Part shown: one piece after another, positions 44,090 through 52,933 of the stretch | Layout: each line of letters begins with the position of its first letter | Numbering within the stretch: position 1 is the stretch's first letter | NCBI RefSeq assembly: GCF_023715655.1 | Contig: NZ_JAMBON010000023.1 | Span: forward strand, 1-53,065 | DNA: 53,065 nucleotides | Direction: 5' to 3' | Source: Oceanobacillus luteolus | GTDB lineage: Bacteria > Bacillota > Bacilli > Bacillales > Amphibacillaceae | Made by a program: the position numbers and the translations under genes | Notes under the pieces: model-generated | Told to the model about the DNA's origin: nothing | The model's database searches: none | The model's input: the letters and a program-made list of their open reading frames with translations, nothing else

Positions 44090-45553
44090 ATGCAACTTAC
44101 GAGACACAACTCAAAGGTGAAGACAATCGATTGCTCCCATTATATCAACGGAGAGTTTGTGCAGTCAAAAAGTGGTGAAACCTTTGAAAATATTAATCCG
44201 GCAACAAAAGCAGTGTTAGGAACGGTACAGATTGGAGGAAAAGAAGAGGTCGATCTAGCGGTCAAGGCTGCCCGAAAAGCGTTAAAAGGCGAATGGGGAA
44301 GCATGCCCCTGAAGAAACGATCACAAATTATCCGCAAAATCGGAGACCTTATATTAGAAAGACTAGATGAATTAGCACATTTAGAATCACTAGATACCGG
44401 GAAGCCAATTTGGCTAGCTAAAAAAGTGGATATTGACCGGGCGGCGAACAATTTCCATTTTTTTGCCGATTACATGACAACGACGACTAATGAATCTTAT
44501 CAGCAAGATGATATCGCTATCCACTATTCCGTCCGTAAACCAGTTGGAGTAGTTGGCCTCATTAATCCTTGGAACCTGCCATTATTGCTTCTGACTTGGA
44601 AATTGGCACCAGCTCTTGCAGGCGGCAATACTGTTGTGATGAAACCATCAGAGGTAACACCGATGACAGCGACTGTACTTGTAGAAATATGTAAGGAAGC
44701 GGGAGTTCCAGATGGTGTCATCAACTTAGTCCATGGACTTGGTGAGACTGGTGCAGCAATCACATCCCATGAAGATGTAGATGCAATTGCATTCACTGGT
44801 GAAACTACTACAGGTACAGCTATCATGAAGGCTGCAGCACCAACTCTTAAAAAATTATCTTTCGAACTAGGCGGAAAAAACCCGAACATTATTTTTGCTG
44901 ATGCCGATTTAGATGATGTAATTGAGACAACATTGAAATCAAGCTTTATCAACCAAGGTGAAGTTTGCCTCTGTGGCTCAAGAATCTACGTTCAACGTCA
45001 AATTTATGATGAGTTTTTAGATAGATTCGTAGATGCAGCGAAGAAATTGAAAGTTGGGGATCCGTTCGATCCTGAAACGAAAGTTGGAGCTATGGTAAGT
45101 GAAGAGCATTATAACAAAGTCGTCAGTTATATCAATATCGCAAAAGAAGAGGGTGGAAACTTCCTGCTTGGCGGTAAAACATTATTTGAAGATAAAGGGT
45201 TCTATATCGAGCCGACAATCATAACCGGCTTAGGGACAGATTCCCGCTGTGTACGTGAAGAGATTTTTGGACCAGTCGTTACAGTGCTTCCATTTGATAC
45301 GGAAGAAGAAGTACTGGAACAAGTGAATGATACTCATTACGGTTTGAGCGCCAGTGTTTGGACAACAGATGTAAAGCGTGCTGCTAGATTCTCTGCTCAG
45401 ATTGAAGCGGGAATGGTTTGGGTGAACACTTGGTTCTTACGTGATCTACGCACTCCATTCGGTGGGATGAAGCATAGTGGAATCGGCCGTGAAGGCGGTA
45501 CACACAGCATTGATTTCTATACAGAATTAACGAACGTAACGTTGAAACTATAG
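44090..45553 (+). CDS. 2-hydroxymuconate semialdehyde dehydrogenase-type ALDH
   Basis: An NAD-dependent aldehyde dehydrogenase of 487 residues, of the XylG/DmpC type that oxidises the ring-cleavage product to 2-hydroxymuconate (4-oxalocrotonate enol). Catalytic Glu259 is in FELGGK and Cys293 in GEVCLCGSRIYV. The NAD-binding PWNLPLLLLTWK and FTGETTTG are standard. VWVNTWFLRDLRTPFGGMKHSGIGREGG near the end is characteristic of this subgroup. It leads the six-gene operon whose other members are the lower meta-cleavage enzymes. Ribosome site AAAGGAGGAA. Confidence 0.88.
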   Translation: MQLTRHNSKVKTIDCSHYINGEFVQSKSGETFENINPATKAVLGTVQIGGKEEVDLAVKAARKALKGEWGSMPLKKRSQIIRKIGDLILERLDELAHLESLDTGKPIWLAKKVDIDRAANNFHFFADYMTTTTNESYQQDDIAIHYSVRKPVGVVGLINPWNLPLLLLTWKLAPALAGGNTVVMKPSEVTPMTATVLVEICKEAGVPDGVINLVHGLGETGAAITSHEDVDAIAFTGETTTGTAIMKAAAPTLKKLSFELGGKNPNIIFADADLDDVIETTLKSSFINQGEVCLCGSRIYVQRQIYDEFLDRFVDAAKKLKVGDPFDPETKVGAMVSEEHYNKVVSYINIAKEEGGNFLLGGKTLFEDKGFYIEPTIITGLGTDSRCVREEIFGPVVTVLPFDTEEEVLEQVNDTHYGLSASVWTTDVKRAARFSAQIEAGMVWVNTWFLRDLRTPFGGMKHSGIGREGGTHSIDFYTELTNVTLKL

Positions 45554-45564
45554 GGGGATCTAAA

Positions 45565-46359
45565 ATGAATACAATACAATCTTCCAAAATAGAAAGTCAT
45601 GTGAAACATTTACGTAGTGCGTGGGAAAAAGGAGAAGGGGTCCAGCCGTTAACAACGCTGGATCCTGAGCTCACAATTGACGAAGCGTATTTTGTTCAGC
45701 TCCACACCATTGAAGAAAATGTACAAAACGGTGAAAAAATTACAGGAAAGAAAATTGGTCTGACTTCAAAGGCGATGCAAGATTTATTAGGTGTTGACGA
45801 ACCGGATTATGGACATCTCACGGATGCGATGGAAGTTGAAAATGGCGGCACTATTTCTTTTAAACAAGTGCTTCAGCCAAAAGTCGAAGGGGAAATTGCA
45901 TTTATTTTAAAGGAAGATTTAGCTGGACCGAACATTACGCCGTTAGACGTTTTGAAAGCAACCGATGTCATCGTCCCAGCATTGGAAATTGTGGATAGTC
46001 GTGTTAAAGATTGGAAGATCACGTTGGCGGACACAGTTGCGGATAATGCTTCATCTGGACTTTATCTACTTGGAGGTAATCCGAAAAAAATTACCGATGT
46101 GGATATAAAGCATGTCGGTATGGCGCTTTATAAAAATGAAGAACTGCAGAATACTGGAGTCGGAGCTGCTGCATTGGGTGACCCGGTGAAATGTGTTGCT
46201 TGGCTTGCCAATAAACTTGCAACGTATGATATCCGACTCAAAGCAGGGGAAGTCATTTTATCTGGTGCACTATCCGCAGCAGTGGATGCAGAGCCGGGCG
46301 ATTACTTCCGTGCAAAATTCGCTGAACTTGGCGAAGTAACCGTTCATTTTACAGAATAA
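45565..46359 (+). CDS. 2-oxopent-4-enoate hydratase
   Basis: The hydratase of the lower meta pathway (XylJ/DmpE/MhpD type) that adds water to 2-hydroxypenta-2,4-dienoate to give 4-hydroxy-2-oxovalerate. The 264 residues contain [29 protein letters not shown] near 61-89, [12 protein letters not shown] with metal-ligand glutamates, PALEIVDSR and [12 protein letters not shown]. The hydratase assignment rests on the LTSKAMQ and EPDYGHL segments, while the paralogue at 48312 has the decarboxylase version. It starts 11 bp after the ALDH gene behind AGGGGGATC. Confidence 0.9.
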   Translation: MNTIQSSKIESHVKHLRSAWEKGEGVQPLTTLDPELTIDEAYFVQLHTIEENVQNGEKITGKKIGLTSKAMQDLLGVDEPDYGHLTDAMEVENGGTISFKQVLQPKVEGEIAFILKEDLAGPNITPLDVLKATDVIVPALEIVDSRVKDWKITLADTVADNASSGLYLLGGNPKKITDVDIKHVGMALYKNEELQNTGVGAAALGDPVKCVAWLANKLATYDIRLKAGEVILSGALSAAVDAEPGDYFRAKFAELGEVTVHFTE

Positions 46360-46373
46360 GGGGGGAAGTTCGC

Positions 46374-47258
46374 ATGAGTAAAGTAAAGGTAGGCATTATC
46401 GGGTCTGGAAATATTGGTTCAGACCTTATGGTAAAACTAAGGAAATCTGAGACGTTGGAACTTACGACCATGATGGGAATCGATGCTACATCTAGGGGGA
46501 TGCAACACGCGAAGGAAATCGGTCTAACTGTATTTGATAATGGGGTGGATGGATTATTGGACAATCCGGAACTTGTCGATATTATTTTTGATGCAACGAG
46601 CGCTAAGGCACATCTTCATAATGCAGAAATTGCTAAGAAATTAGGTAAGAAAATGCTCGATCTCACTCCAGCAGCGATCGGACCATCTGTCGTCCCACCA
46701 GTTAATATAGAGGAACATTTGGATGCAGGTAATATCAACATGATTACATGTGGTGGCCAGGCAACCATCCCGATTATCCATGCAATTAACGAAGTTGCAC
46801 CAGTGGAATATGGGGAGATTGTCGCGACGATTTCCAGTAAAAGTGCAGGACCGGGAACTCGAGCAAACATTGATGAGTTTACGGAAACGACGGCAAAAGG
46901 AATTGAAGAAGTCGGCGGTGCAAAAAGGGGCAAAGCGATTATCATTTTAAACCCAGCTGAACCACCAATCATGATGAGGGACACGGTATATGCAATTGTG
47001 GAGGAAGGATCAATGGCTGAGGAGAAAATTACTGCATCCGTTAGAAAAATGGTTGCTAAGGTGCAAGAGTATGTACCAGGTTATAAGTTACGTACCGAAC
47101 CTATTTTTGATGGAAATCATGTTACCGTTTTTATCGAAGTGGAAGGTGCAGGGCATTATCTACCGAAGTATGCGGGTAATCTAGATATTATGACGTCTGC
47201 GGCGGTGAAGGTAGCTGAAGAACTTGCAACGAGTCTTCCAAAAGTAGCTGTAAATTGA
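46374..47258 (+). CDS. Acetaldehyde dehydrogenase (acylating)
   Basis: Converts acetaldehyde, CoA and NAD to acetyl-CoA (DmpF/XylQ/MhpF type), working as a complex with the aldolase. The 294 residues start with the Rossmann loop [11 protein letters not shown]; the catalytic Cys126 is in [28 protein letters not shown] and [16 protein letters not shown] are typical. It is encoded directly before its partner aldolase, 15 bp after the hydratase. Ribosome site GGGGGGAAG. Confidence 0.94.
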   Translation: MSKVKVGIIGSGNIGSDLMVKLRKSETLELTTMMGIDATSRGMQHAKEIGLTVFDNGVDGLLDNPELVDIIFDATSAKAHLHNAEIAKKLGKKMLDLTPAAIGPSVVPPVNIEEHLDAGNINMITCGGQATIPIIHAINEVAPVEYGEIVATISSKSAGPGTRANIDEFTETTAKGIEEVGGAKRGKAIIILNPAEPPIMMRDTVYAIVEEGSMAEEKITASVRKMVAKVQEYVPGYKLRTEPIFDGNHVTVFIEVEGAGHYLPKYAGNLDIMTSAAVKVAEELATSLPKVAVN

Positions 47259-47277
47259 TGAGAGGAGGGGGACAATC

Positions 47278-48291
47278 ATGACACAATTAAAGATAACGGA
47301 AGTGGCATTAAGAGATGGAAGCCACGCGATGAGTCACCAATATACCGTTGAACAAGTGAGAAACATTACAAAAGGTTTAAACGCCGCACGTGTCCCTTAT
47401 ATTGAGGTGGCCCATGGGGACGGGCTTGGTGGTTCCACCATCCAGTACGGATTATCAAAAACGGATGAGCTAAAATTGATCGAAGCAGCAGTGGAAGAAG
47501 CTGATTTTTCCAAAATAGCTGTCTTACTTCTTCCAGGTATTGGGACAATCCAAGACTTGAAGGAGGCTCATCGTATTGGTGCAAAAATGGTGCGAGTTGC
47601 TACCCATGTGACAGAAGCCGATGTAGCCAAACAACACTTGGAAACAGCAAAAAATTTAGGGATGGAAACGGTCGGATTCTTAATGATGAGCCATATGGCT
47701 CCAGTAGATAAGCTTGTGGAGCAGGCAAAGCTCATGGAAAGCTATGGTGCAGATACGGTTTATGCAGTTGATTCTGCAGGAGCGATGCTGCCGTATGAAG
47801 TGTCTGAAAAAATTAAAGCATTACGTGATGCATTGACGGTCAATATTGGTTACCATGCCCATAACAACTTAGGGTTGGCGATAGGTAATACGCTTGCTGC
47901 AATTGAACATGGTGCAACAAGAATTGACGGAAGTGTCCGTGCGTTGGGAGCGGGTGCCGGTAATGCACAGACAGAAGTACTTGTTGCTGTCCTCGAAAAA
48001 ATGGAGGTTGAAACTGGGATTGACCTCTATAAGATGATGGATCTTGCGGAGGAGGTTGTAGCTCCAATTATGCAAACGACACAAGAGATTACAAAAGATA
48101 GCTTGACGCTCGGTTATGCTGGGGTTTATTCGAGCTTCAGATTACATGCTGAACGGGCTGCCAAGAAATTTAATATTGATTCCAGGGATATATTAATTGA
48201 GCTTGGAAAGCGGGAAATAGTTGGCGGCCAGGAAGATATGATCGTTGATGTAGCTGCTGAATTAGCACAGAAAAACCAAGTAACTGTTTAA
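47278..48291 (+). CDS. 4-hydroxy-2-oxovalerate aldolase
   Basis: Splits 4-hydroxy-2-oxovalerate into pyruvate and acetaldehyde (DmpG/XylK/MhpE type), passing acetaldehyde to the dehydrogenase. The 337 residues have the HMGL-like barrel with ALRDGSHAMSHQY (metal and catalytic residues, 10-22), VYAVDSAGAM and the metal-binding GYHAHNNLG (about 194-202). SVRALGAGAGNAQTEVLVAVL is followed by a C-terminal helical domain that contacts the dehydrogenase. Ribosome site AGGAGGGGG. Confidence 0.94.
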   Translation: MTQLKITEVALRDGSHAMSHQYTVEQVRNITKGLNAARVPYIEVAHGDGLGGSTIQYGLSKTDELKLIEAAVEEADFSKIAVLLLPGIGTIQDLKEAHRIGAKMVRVATHVTEADVAKQHLETAKNLGMETVGFLMMSHMAPVDKLVEQAKLMESYGADTVYAVDSAGAMLPYEVSEKIKALRDALTVNIGYHAHNNLGLAIGNTLAAIEHGATRIDGSVRALGAGAGNAQTEVLVAVLEKMEVETGIDLYKMMDLAEEVVAPIMQTTQEITKDSLTLGYAGVYSSFRLHAERAAKKFNIDSRDILIELGKREIVGGQEDMIVDVAAELAQKNQVTV

Positions 48292-48311
48292 TTGGAATCA
48301 GGAGGAACAAA

Positions 48312-49097
48312 ATGGATAAGAATCTTATAGTAGAGCTTGCCAATTACACACATAACGCAGAAAGAGAAAAAAGGGAAATCATAAAAATTACTCATGAGTT
48401 ATATCCAGATTTATCAATTGAAGATGCATATCTCGTACAAGAAGAACTAGTAAGCCAGAAGTTAGAAGAAGGTAAAAAGATTGTTGGTCCTAAGATGGGG
48501 ATTACAAGTGAGGCAAAAATGAAACAAATGAACGTAACGGATCCCATTTATGGTTATGTATTTGATGACATGGTAGTTGATGAAGGAGAAACGGTTTTAA
48601 TAGATGACTATATTCATCCAAAGGTAGAACCGGAAATTGGGATCATTTTAAAACGGGACTTAGAAGGACCTGGGGTTACTGCTTTAGATGTGTTGCGGGC
48701 AACAGAATATGTATTTCCTGCAATTGAAATCATCGACAGCCGCTATGAGAACTTTAACTTTACACTGCCAGACGTCATTGCAGACAATACCTCTGCAGCA
48801 GGTGCTGTATTTGGAACCACTTTGAGGCGTCCAGAAGAATTGGAATTAGATGTTATCGGAGTTACGCTCTCTGTTAATGGCGAAATCAAGGCATTAGGCG
48901 CAGGGGCTGCTGTATTGGGGCATCCAGCCAATTCTGTAGCAAGACTTGCAAATATGTTGAGCAAAAAGGGAGAAAAAGTTAAGGCCGGAGAACCAATTTT
49001 AACGGGTGGTCTTACTGCAGCAGTAGAGCTTTCCCGAGGAGATTATGTAAGTGCCAAGTATGGCGGGTTAGGAGAAGTATCATTTTTTGTCAAATAA
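48312..49097 (+). CDS. 4-oxalocrotonate decarboxylase
   Basis: Decarboxylates 2-oxo-3-hexenedioate to 2-hydroxypenta-2,4-dienoate (XylI/DmpH type), normally in complex with the hydratase. The 261 residues share the fold of the hydratase but carry the decarboxylase signature [29 protein letters not shown] (about 60-88). [12 protein letters not shown] holds the metal-ligand glutamates, and [10 protein letters not shown] and [11 protein letters not shown] follow. Its position after the aldolase and before the tautomerase fits the pathway. Ribosome site AGGAGG. Confidence 0.9.
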   Translation: MDKNLIVELANYTHNAEREKREIIKITHELYPDLSIEDAYLVQEELVSQKLEEGKKIVGPKMGITSEAKMKQMNVTDPIYGYVFDDMVVDEGETVLIDDYIHPKVEPEIGIILKRDLEGPGVTALDVLRATEYVFPAIEIIDSRYENFNFTLPDVIADNTSAAGAVFGTTLRRPEELELDVIGVTLSVNGEIKALGAGAAVLGHPANSVARLANMLSKKGEKVKAGEPILTGGLTAAVELSRGDYVSAKYGGLGEVSFFVK

Positions 49098-49130
49098 ACT
49101 ACTACCGTAATGTTAAAGGGGTGACGTGCT

Positions 49131-49322
49131 TTGCCAGTTATTCAGATTCAAATGATGGAAGGTAGAACACCAGAGAAAGTAGATGCATTAATAAGAAATG
49201 TGACGGAAACCGTTAGTGATACGCTGGATGCACCTGAAGAAAATGTAAGAGTGCTCGTTACGGAGGTACCGAAGACTCATTGGGGAATTGGCGGAGTAAG
49301 TGCTAAAGAATTAGGAAGGTAG
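49131..49322 (+). CDS. 4-oxalocrotonate tautomerase
   Basis: Ketonises 2-hydroxymuconate to 2-oxo-3-hexenedioate (XylH/DmpI type). The start is TTG 49131 behind AAAGGGGTGA. After removal of Met the mature protein has 62 residues, the classic length. Pro1 is the catalytic base, Arg11 and Arg39 are in place, and Trp50 replaces the usual Phe50 in the sequence KTHWGIGG. It is the last gene of the operon, ahead of a terminator. Confidence 0.92.
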   Translation: MPVIQIQMMEGRTPEKVDALIRNVTETVSDTLDAPEENVRVLVTEVPKTHWGIGGVSAKELGR

Positions 49323-49366
49323 AGACTAAGTTTAAAAGAATAGGATAATGTAACATATGTCAAATA

Positions 49367-49398
49367 AGACTCCTTCCTTGTGGGGAAGGGGTCTTTTG
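49367..49398. terminator. Terminator between tautomerase and IclR genes
   Basis: AAGACTCCTTCC (49367-49378) and GGAAGGGGTCTT (49384-49395), then TTG. It lies between convergent genes. Confidence 0.8.
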
Positions 49399-49436
49399 TT
49401 TCGGTGGGATCAGCTATTTATAGAATATACATCAAA

Positions 49437-50225
49437 TCAGCCCAAAAAACTCTTGTCATATCCCATTCGTTCAGACGCTTCTTCCCCTGCTCGCATAACT
49501 TTTCTTGCAATTTCAGGTATTTTATAATCTTTCATTCGTTGAATCGGACCGACTACGTTGATCGAAGCGACTACTTTGCCGGTGTAATCTTTAATTGGTG
49601 CAGCTACGGAACGTGTGCCCTCCGTTAACTCTTCTGTACTTATCGCGTAGCCTCTCTCACGAATCACTCTTAACTCTTCTAAAAGTTTTTCCGGTTCTGA
49701 AATACTATTGGCGGTATATTTCTTCAAGCCTTGTCTAATAATCTCTTCTACAAGTTTTTTTTCATCATAAGCTAACAACACTTTACCTGAGCTCGTACAG
49801 TAGGCAGGATTTTTCCTTCCTAGATGGGTAAGAATACGCACAGGATGATTACACTCTTCTTTATGAATATAGATAGTCGATAACCCGTCGAGAACTGCCA
49901 AGTGTGCTGTTTCACCAGTTTCACTTACTAGTTTGTGCATTACGGGAGATGCCTCGTTATGGATTTCCAATTCGTTTGTAACGATACCACCAAGGGTTAA
50001 GACGGATATCCCCAATCTATAAGCACCAGTCTTTTTATCTTTGACTACAAAACCTTCATGAGCCAGAGTAGATAGAAGTCTGCTTATAGTACTTTTTGCG
50101 AGACCAAGAGACTCTGAGAGCTCGCTGACTTTAAGTGTTGGTTTAAAGGTGGAAAAGCTTTTAAGAATTCGTAATGCATTACTGACTGAAGATAGAATTT
50201 GTGGGTTCTTATTTGTTTTAGACAT
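49437..50225 (-). CDS. IclR-family transcriptional regulator
   Basis: A regulator with an N-terminal winged helix (about 12-72, VSELSESLGLAKSTISRLLSTL) and a C-terminal IclR effector domain (about 80-255) with YCTSSGKVLLAY and RGYAISTEELTEGTRSVAAPI. At 262 residues it is typical. IclR-type regulators often control aromatic catabolic operons and bind pathway acids. It is convergent with the lower meta operon. Its own promoter region holds a 22-bp palindrome that shares a 12-bp stretch with the ALDH promoter, pointing to autoregulation and control of that operon. Confidence 0.9.
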   Translation of the reverse strand: MSKTNKNPQILSSVSNALRILKSFSTFKPTLKVSELSESLGLAKSTISRLLSTLAHEGFVVKDKKTGAYRLGISVLTLGGIVTNELEIHNEASPVMHKLVSETGETAHLAVLDGLSTIYIHKEECNHPVRILTHLGRKNPAYCTSSGKVLLAYDEKKLVEEIIRQGLKKYTANSISEPEKLLEELRVIRERGYAISTEELTEGTRSVAAPIKDYTGKVVASINVVGPIQRMKDYKIPEIARKVMRAGEEASERMGYDKSFLG

Positions 50226-50381
50226 GTTGATATCTCACTCCATTAGTGTCTTCATTTGGGAATTACTTTATAAAGGCAATGTTTGTCCAAGTGTATTTCT
50301 AATCAGAAACTATATCATGTGGAGGTGTATGTGTATATTATATAATATATTAAAATATAAAGATAAATCCAAGTATTTACA

Positions 50382-50403
50382 TTAGTTTAACCGTTTACAC
50401 TAA
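50382..50403. promoter_or_regulatory. Probable IclR operator (autoregulatory)
   Basis: TTAGTTTAACC (50382-50392) and GTTTACACTAA (50393-50403) match as inverted repeats in 9 of 11 positions. It lies about 160 bp upstream of the IclR start and overlaps TTTACACTAATT shared with 44026-44037. Confidence 0.5.
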
Positions 50404-50411
50404 TTCTATAT

Positions 50412-50454
50412 AATAAAAGACAAGCCCAATCCCACAAAAGAATAGAGCTTGTCC
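50412..50454 (-). terminator. Terminator of the EIIC-like gene
   Basis: On the minus strand GACAAGC (50453-50447) pairs with GCTTGTC (50425-50419), followed by TTTTATT. The loop is about 21 nt. Confidence 0.6.
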
Positions 50455-50489
50455 AAAATAACAAATCTATGAAAATTCAAATAAATTAA

Positions 50490-51518
50490 TTAGCTAACTT
50501 CCATTTTTAAATCTCCGTTATAGGCTGCACCACGCAACTGCATCGCTTTGTATACAACAACAGAGATGATACCCGGCATAATCACACCTACGACAATATA
50601 CATCATCAGTACGGATATGCCTTGGTTTGCAAGGATATTCAATGGTGCAATAAAGGAATTTAGTCCAAGTCCAGCTAATTGGTAAGGAACCTGAAAATCA
50701 AACATTAATATAGCGATTGGTGCACAAATAATTGATGATAAGAATGGTCCTGCGACAAGGCGCGGGTTTTTAACAATATTCGGAACTTGAACTTTTGGTG
50801 TTAAGAATGACTGTGCAATATTGGCACCTAGCTGATTTTGTCTCCAGGACATTGCTGTCCAGCCTGCAAATTGTGCGGTACAGCCAATCAATGCCGCTGC
50901 ACTTGAAACTGGGTCAAGCTGCAATGCCATGGCAATTGCTGCTGATGATGCAGGTGACATAAGGAAAATACTCCAAACTAATGATATTACAATTGATGCA
51001 ACAAATGGAGATCCTTCTACTGATCTTGTAATATACGCGCTTAAAGCTTCAATGAGTGGTGTAGTGACTGCGGCTATAAACACACCGCTGACTCCTCCAA
51101 CAAATGTGGCTGCAAATGGGATTGCAAGCATATCCAATTTTGTTTTTCCGGCGACACGTTTACCGGCCCAAACTGCAATAACTGCAGCCAGTACAGCACT
51201 AATCGGTTGACCTGTGGTTAGCACCCAACTTCCATCGGCATTCATCTGAAGTGCATCGGCTCCTATGGTACTTGCTGCCATCGCACTAAAAATTATTAAT
51301 GTATTTCCACCAAGCATATGAGCAATTCCGGCTCCAAATGCTGGTGCCAACATTAATTGGGTTGCTTTACCGACAGTGGTGAATCCTTCCCATCCCGTGA
51401 AGGTTCCAATCGTTTCAATGAGCAATCCAATCCCTAATGCTACGAGAACTGCATTTGCAATTCCTTGTGACGCTTTGTACGACCGATCTACGATGTATTT
51501 CTTAGTTGACTCCTTCAA
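50490..51518 (-). CDS. PTS_EIIC_2 / PfoR-like membrane protein
   Basis: A polytopic membrane protein of the EIIC-like PfoR group. I set the start at TTG 51518, nine bases after AGGAGG; the in-frame ATG at 51536 lies before this ribosome site and has none of its own. The 342 residues have about eight to ten hydrophobic segments, with LAPAFGAGIAHMLGGNTLIIFSAM, AFAATFVGGVSG-like and SPASSAAIAMAL stretches typical of the group. There is no EIIA, EIIB or phosphorylation site, so it cannot act as a full PTS. It may be a transporter for the neighbouring pathway; substrate unknown. Confidence 0.72.
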   Translation of the reverse strand: MKESTKKYIVDRSYKASQGIANAVLVALGIGLLIETIGTFTGWEGFTTVGKATQLMLAPAFGAGIAHMLGGNTLIIFSAMAASTIGADALQMNADGSWVLTTGQPISAVLAAVIAVWAGKRVAGKTKLDMLAIPFAATFVGGVSGVFIAAVTTPLIEALSAYITRSVEGSPFVASIVISLVWSIFLMSPASSAAIAMALQLDPVSSAAALIGCTAQFAGWTAMSWRQNQLGANIAQSFLTPKVQVPNIVKNPRLVAGPFLSSIICAPIAILMFDFQVPYQLAGLGLNSFIAPLNILANQGISVLMMYIVVGVIMPGIISVVVYKAMQLRGAAYNGDLKMEVS

Positions 51519-51572
51519 TTTACTCTTCCTCCTCATTCTATGCTAGCTCATCTAAGTTGATAGGATGCTAAC

Positions 51573-51587
51573 TTACTAATTAAGTAA
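51573..51587. promoter_or_regulatory. Operator-like palindrome before the EIIC-like gene
   Basis: TTACT and AGTAA are perfect arms around AATTA, just downstream of the -10 box (minus strand), where a repressor would act. AATTAAGTAA recurs before the SDR operon at 40661-40670. Confidence 0.5.
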
Positions 51588-51596
51588 ATTAAAAAT

Positions 51597-51625
51597 ATAA
51601 TACTAGTTTTCTGATTTAGAGTCAA
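51597..51625 (-). promoter_or_regulatory. Promoter of the EIIC-like gene
   Basis: On the minus strand TTGACT (51625-51620) and TATTAT (51602-51597) with 17-bp spacing. Confidence 0.75.
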
Positions 51626-51657
51626 TTAATAATTTATTCTGATAATTTAGTGCGGAA

Positions 51658-51690
51658 AAAGGTCTATTGGACTGAATCCAATAGACCTTT
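51658..51690 (-). terminator. Terminator of the symporter gene
   Basis: AAAGGTCTATTGG (51658-51670) and CCAATAGACCTTT (51678-51690) are perfect 13-bp arms, followed on the minus strand by TTC. Confidence 0.88.
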
Positions 51691-51715
51691 ATCATATTAA
51701 AAATAAACTTTAATT

Positions 51716-52933
51716 TTAACTAACATCCCTACGTTTTTCGTTTTCAGAAATGATATATGCACAGGCTGCATCCCCGGTAATATTTACAGCAGTCCGTAGC
51801 ATATCAAGCAGACGATCGATACCGATAATTAATGCAATACCTTCCACCGGTAGACCTATTTGAGTCAAGACCATAGCAAGCATAATAAGTCCGACTCCTG
51901 GAACACCGGCCGTCCCAATGCTAGCTAAAGTCGCTGTTAAAATAATCGCAATTATTTCTGTGAAACCAAGATCGATTGCGTATACTTGTGCAATAAAAAC
52001 AGCGGCGGTCGCTTGCATAATCGCTGTTCCGTCCATATTGATCGTTGCTCCGAGTGGTTGTACGAAACTACTGATACTTTTACTTACTCCTAGGTTTTCT
52101 TGTGCCGCTTTCATAGAAACTGGAAGTGTTGCATTGGAACTCGATGTACTAAAGGCGACTGTCATCGCTGGAAAGAACCCTTTATAAAATGTTAATGGGT
52201 TTGCTTTACCGAGCATCCAAATTGCTAGGCTATAAATAAGAGCTGCGTGGACAATCAATCCTAATATTACTGTTCCCATATACGCCGCCATAGAACCGAT
52301 GGCATCAAGTCCAGCACCACCTATGGCTGATGCGATTAGTGCAAATGCTCCATACGGTGCGAATTTCATAATTAAATTTACGAGAAACATTAAAATTTCA
52401 TTCGCTTGCTCAAACAATCGGTACATTCCTGTAGTTTTATCCTTTAGAAAGGCGAGTGCTAGGCCAATAAAAATTGCAAATGCAATGACTTGCAGCATAT
52501 CTCCTGCAGACATGGCAGCTACTGGGTTCTTTGGAATAATACTTATAATTGTTTCCATCACAGGCGGAGCTTCTTGAGCTTCAAAATCCGCTACACTGAC
52601 ATCGAATACACCTTCTGCTCCTGGTTTAATCATGAAAGCCAATGCCAGACTGATACAAAGTGCAAGTGCTGTGGTCACAAGGAAAAAAGTAATCGTTTGA
52701 ATACCGATTCTACCCAGTTTTGCCGGTTCACCAAGACCGGCAGTTCCTAGTACGATGGATACAAAAACAATAGGTACGACGAGCATCATGATGAGATTGA
52801 CGAATATTGTTCCGACTGGACTTAACACATACATATCAAGATTATAGAAAACGCTTTCAGGAATGAATGTAAAAATAATACCAACAACAACACCAAGAAC
52901 CAGAGCAATTAAAATCTTTTTGGTTAAATTCAT
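51716..52933 (-). CDS. Dicarboxylate/amino acid:cation symporter (DAACS family)
   Basis: A sodium- or proton-coupled importer of C4-dicarboxylates, glutamate or aspartate. I chose ATG 52933 (MNLTKKILIALVLG), seven bases after GAGGAGG; an in-frame ATG at 52966 has no ribosome site. The 405 residues hold about eight membrane helices and two re-entrant loops. The serine-rich FSTSSSNATLPVS is hairpin 1, PLGATINMDGTAIMQ holds the family's NMDG-type motif, and IGTAGVPGVG and GIDRLLDMLRTAVNITGDA are in the last helices. Arg in MLRTAVN points to acidic substrates. It is a single gene; the link to the catabolic operon is only by location. Confidence 0.9.
   Translation of the reverse strand: MNLTKKILIALVLGVVVGIIFTFIPESVFYNLDMYVLSPVGTIFVNLIMMLVVPIVFVSIVLGTAGLGEPAKLGRIGIQTITFFLVTTALALCISLALAFMIKPGAEGVFDVSVADFEAQEAPPVMETIISIIPKNPVAAMSAGDMLQVIAFAIFIGLALAFLKDKTTGMYRLFEQANEILMFLVNLIMKFAPYGAFALIASAIGGAGLDAIGSMAAYMGTVILGLIVHAALIYSLAIWMLGKANPLTFYKGFFPAMTVAFSTSSSNATLPVSMKAAQENLGVSKSISSFVQPLGATINMDGTAIMQATAAVFIAQVYAIDLGFTEIIAIILTATLASIGTAGVPGVGLIMLAMVLTQIGLPVEGIALIIGIDRLLDMLRTAVNITGDAACAYIISENEKRRDVS

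Noticed and set aside
44090-45553. Betaine-aldehyde dehydrogenase
   Set aside because: General ALDH motifs would allow it, but the NTWFLRDLRTPFGG segment and the operon context fit the hydroxymuconate semialdehyde group better.
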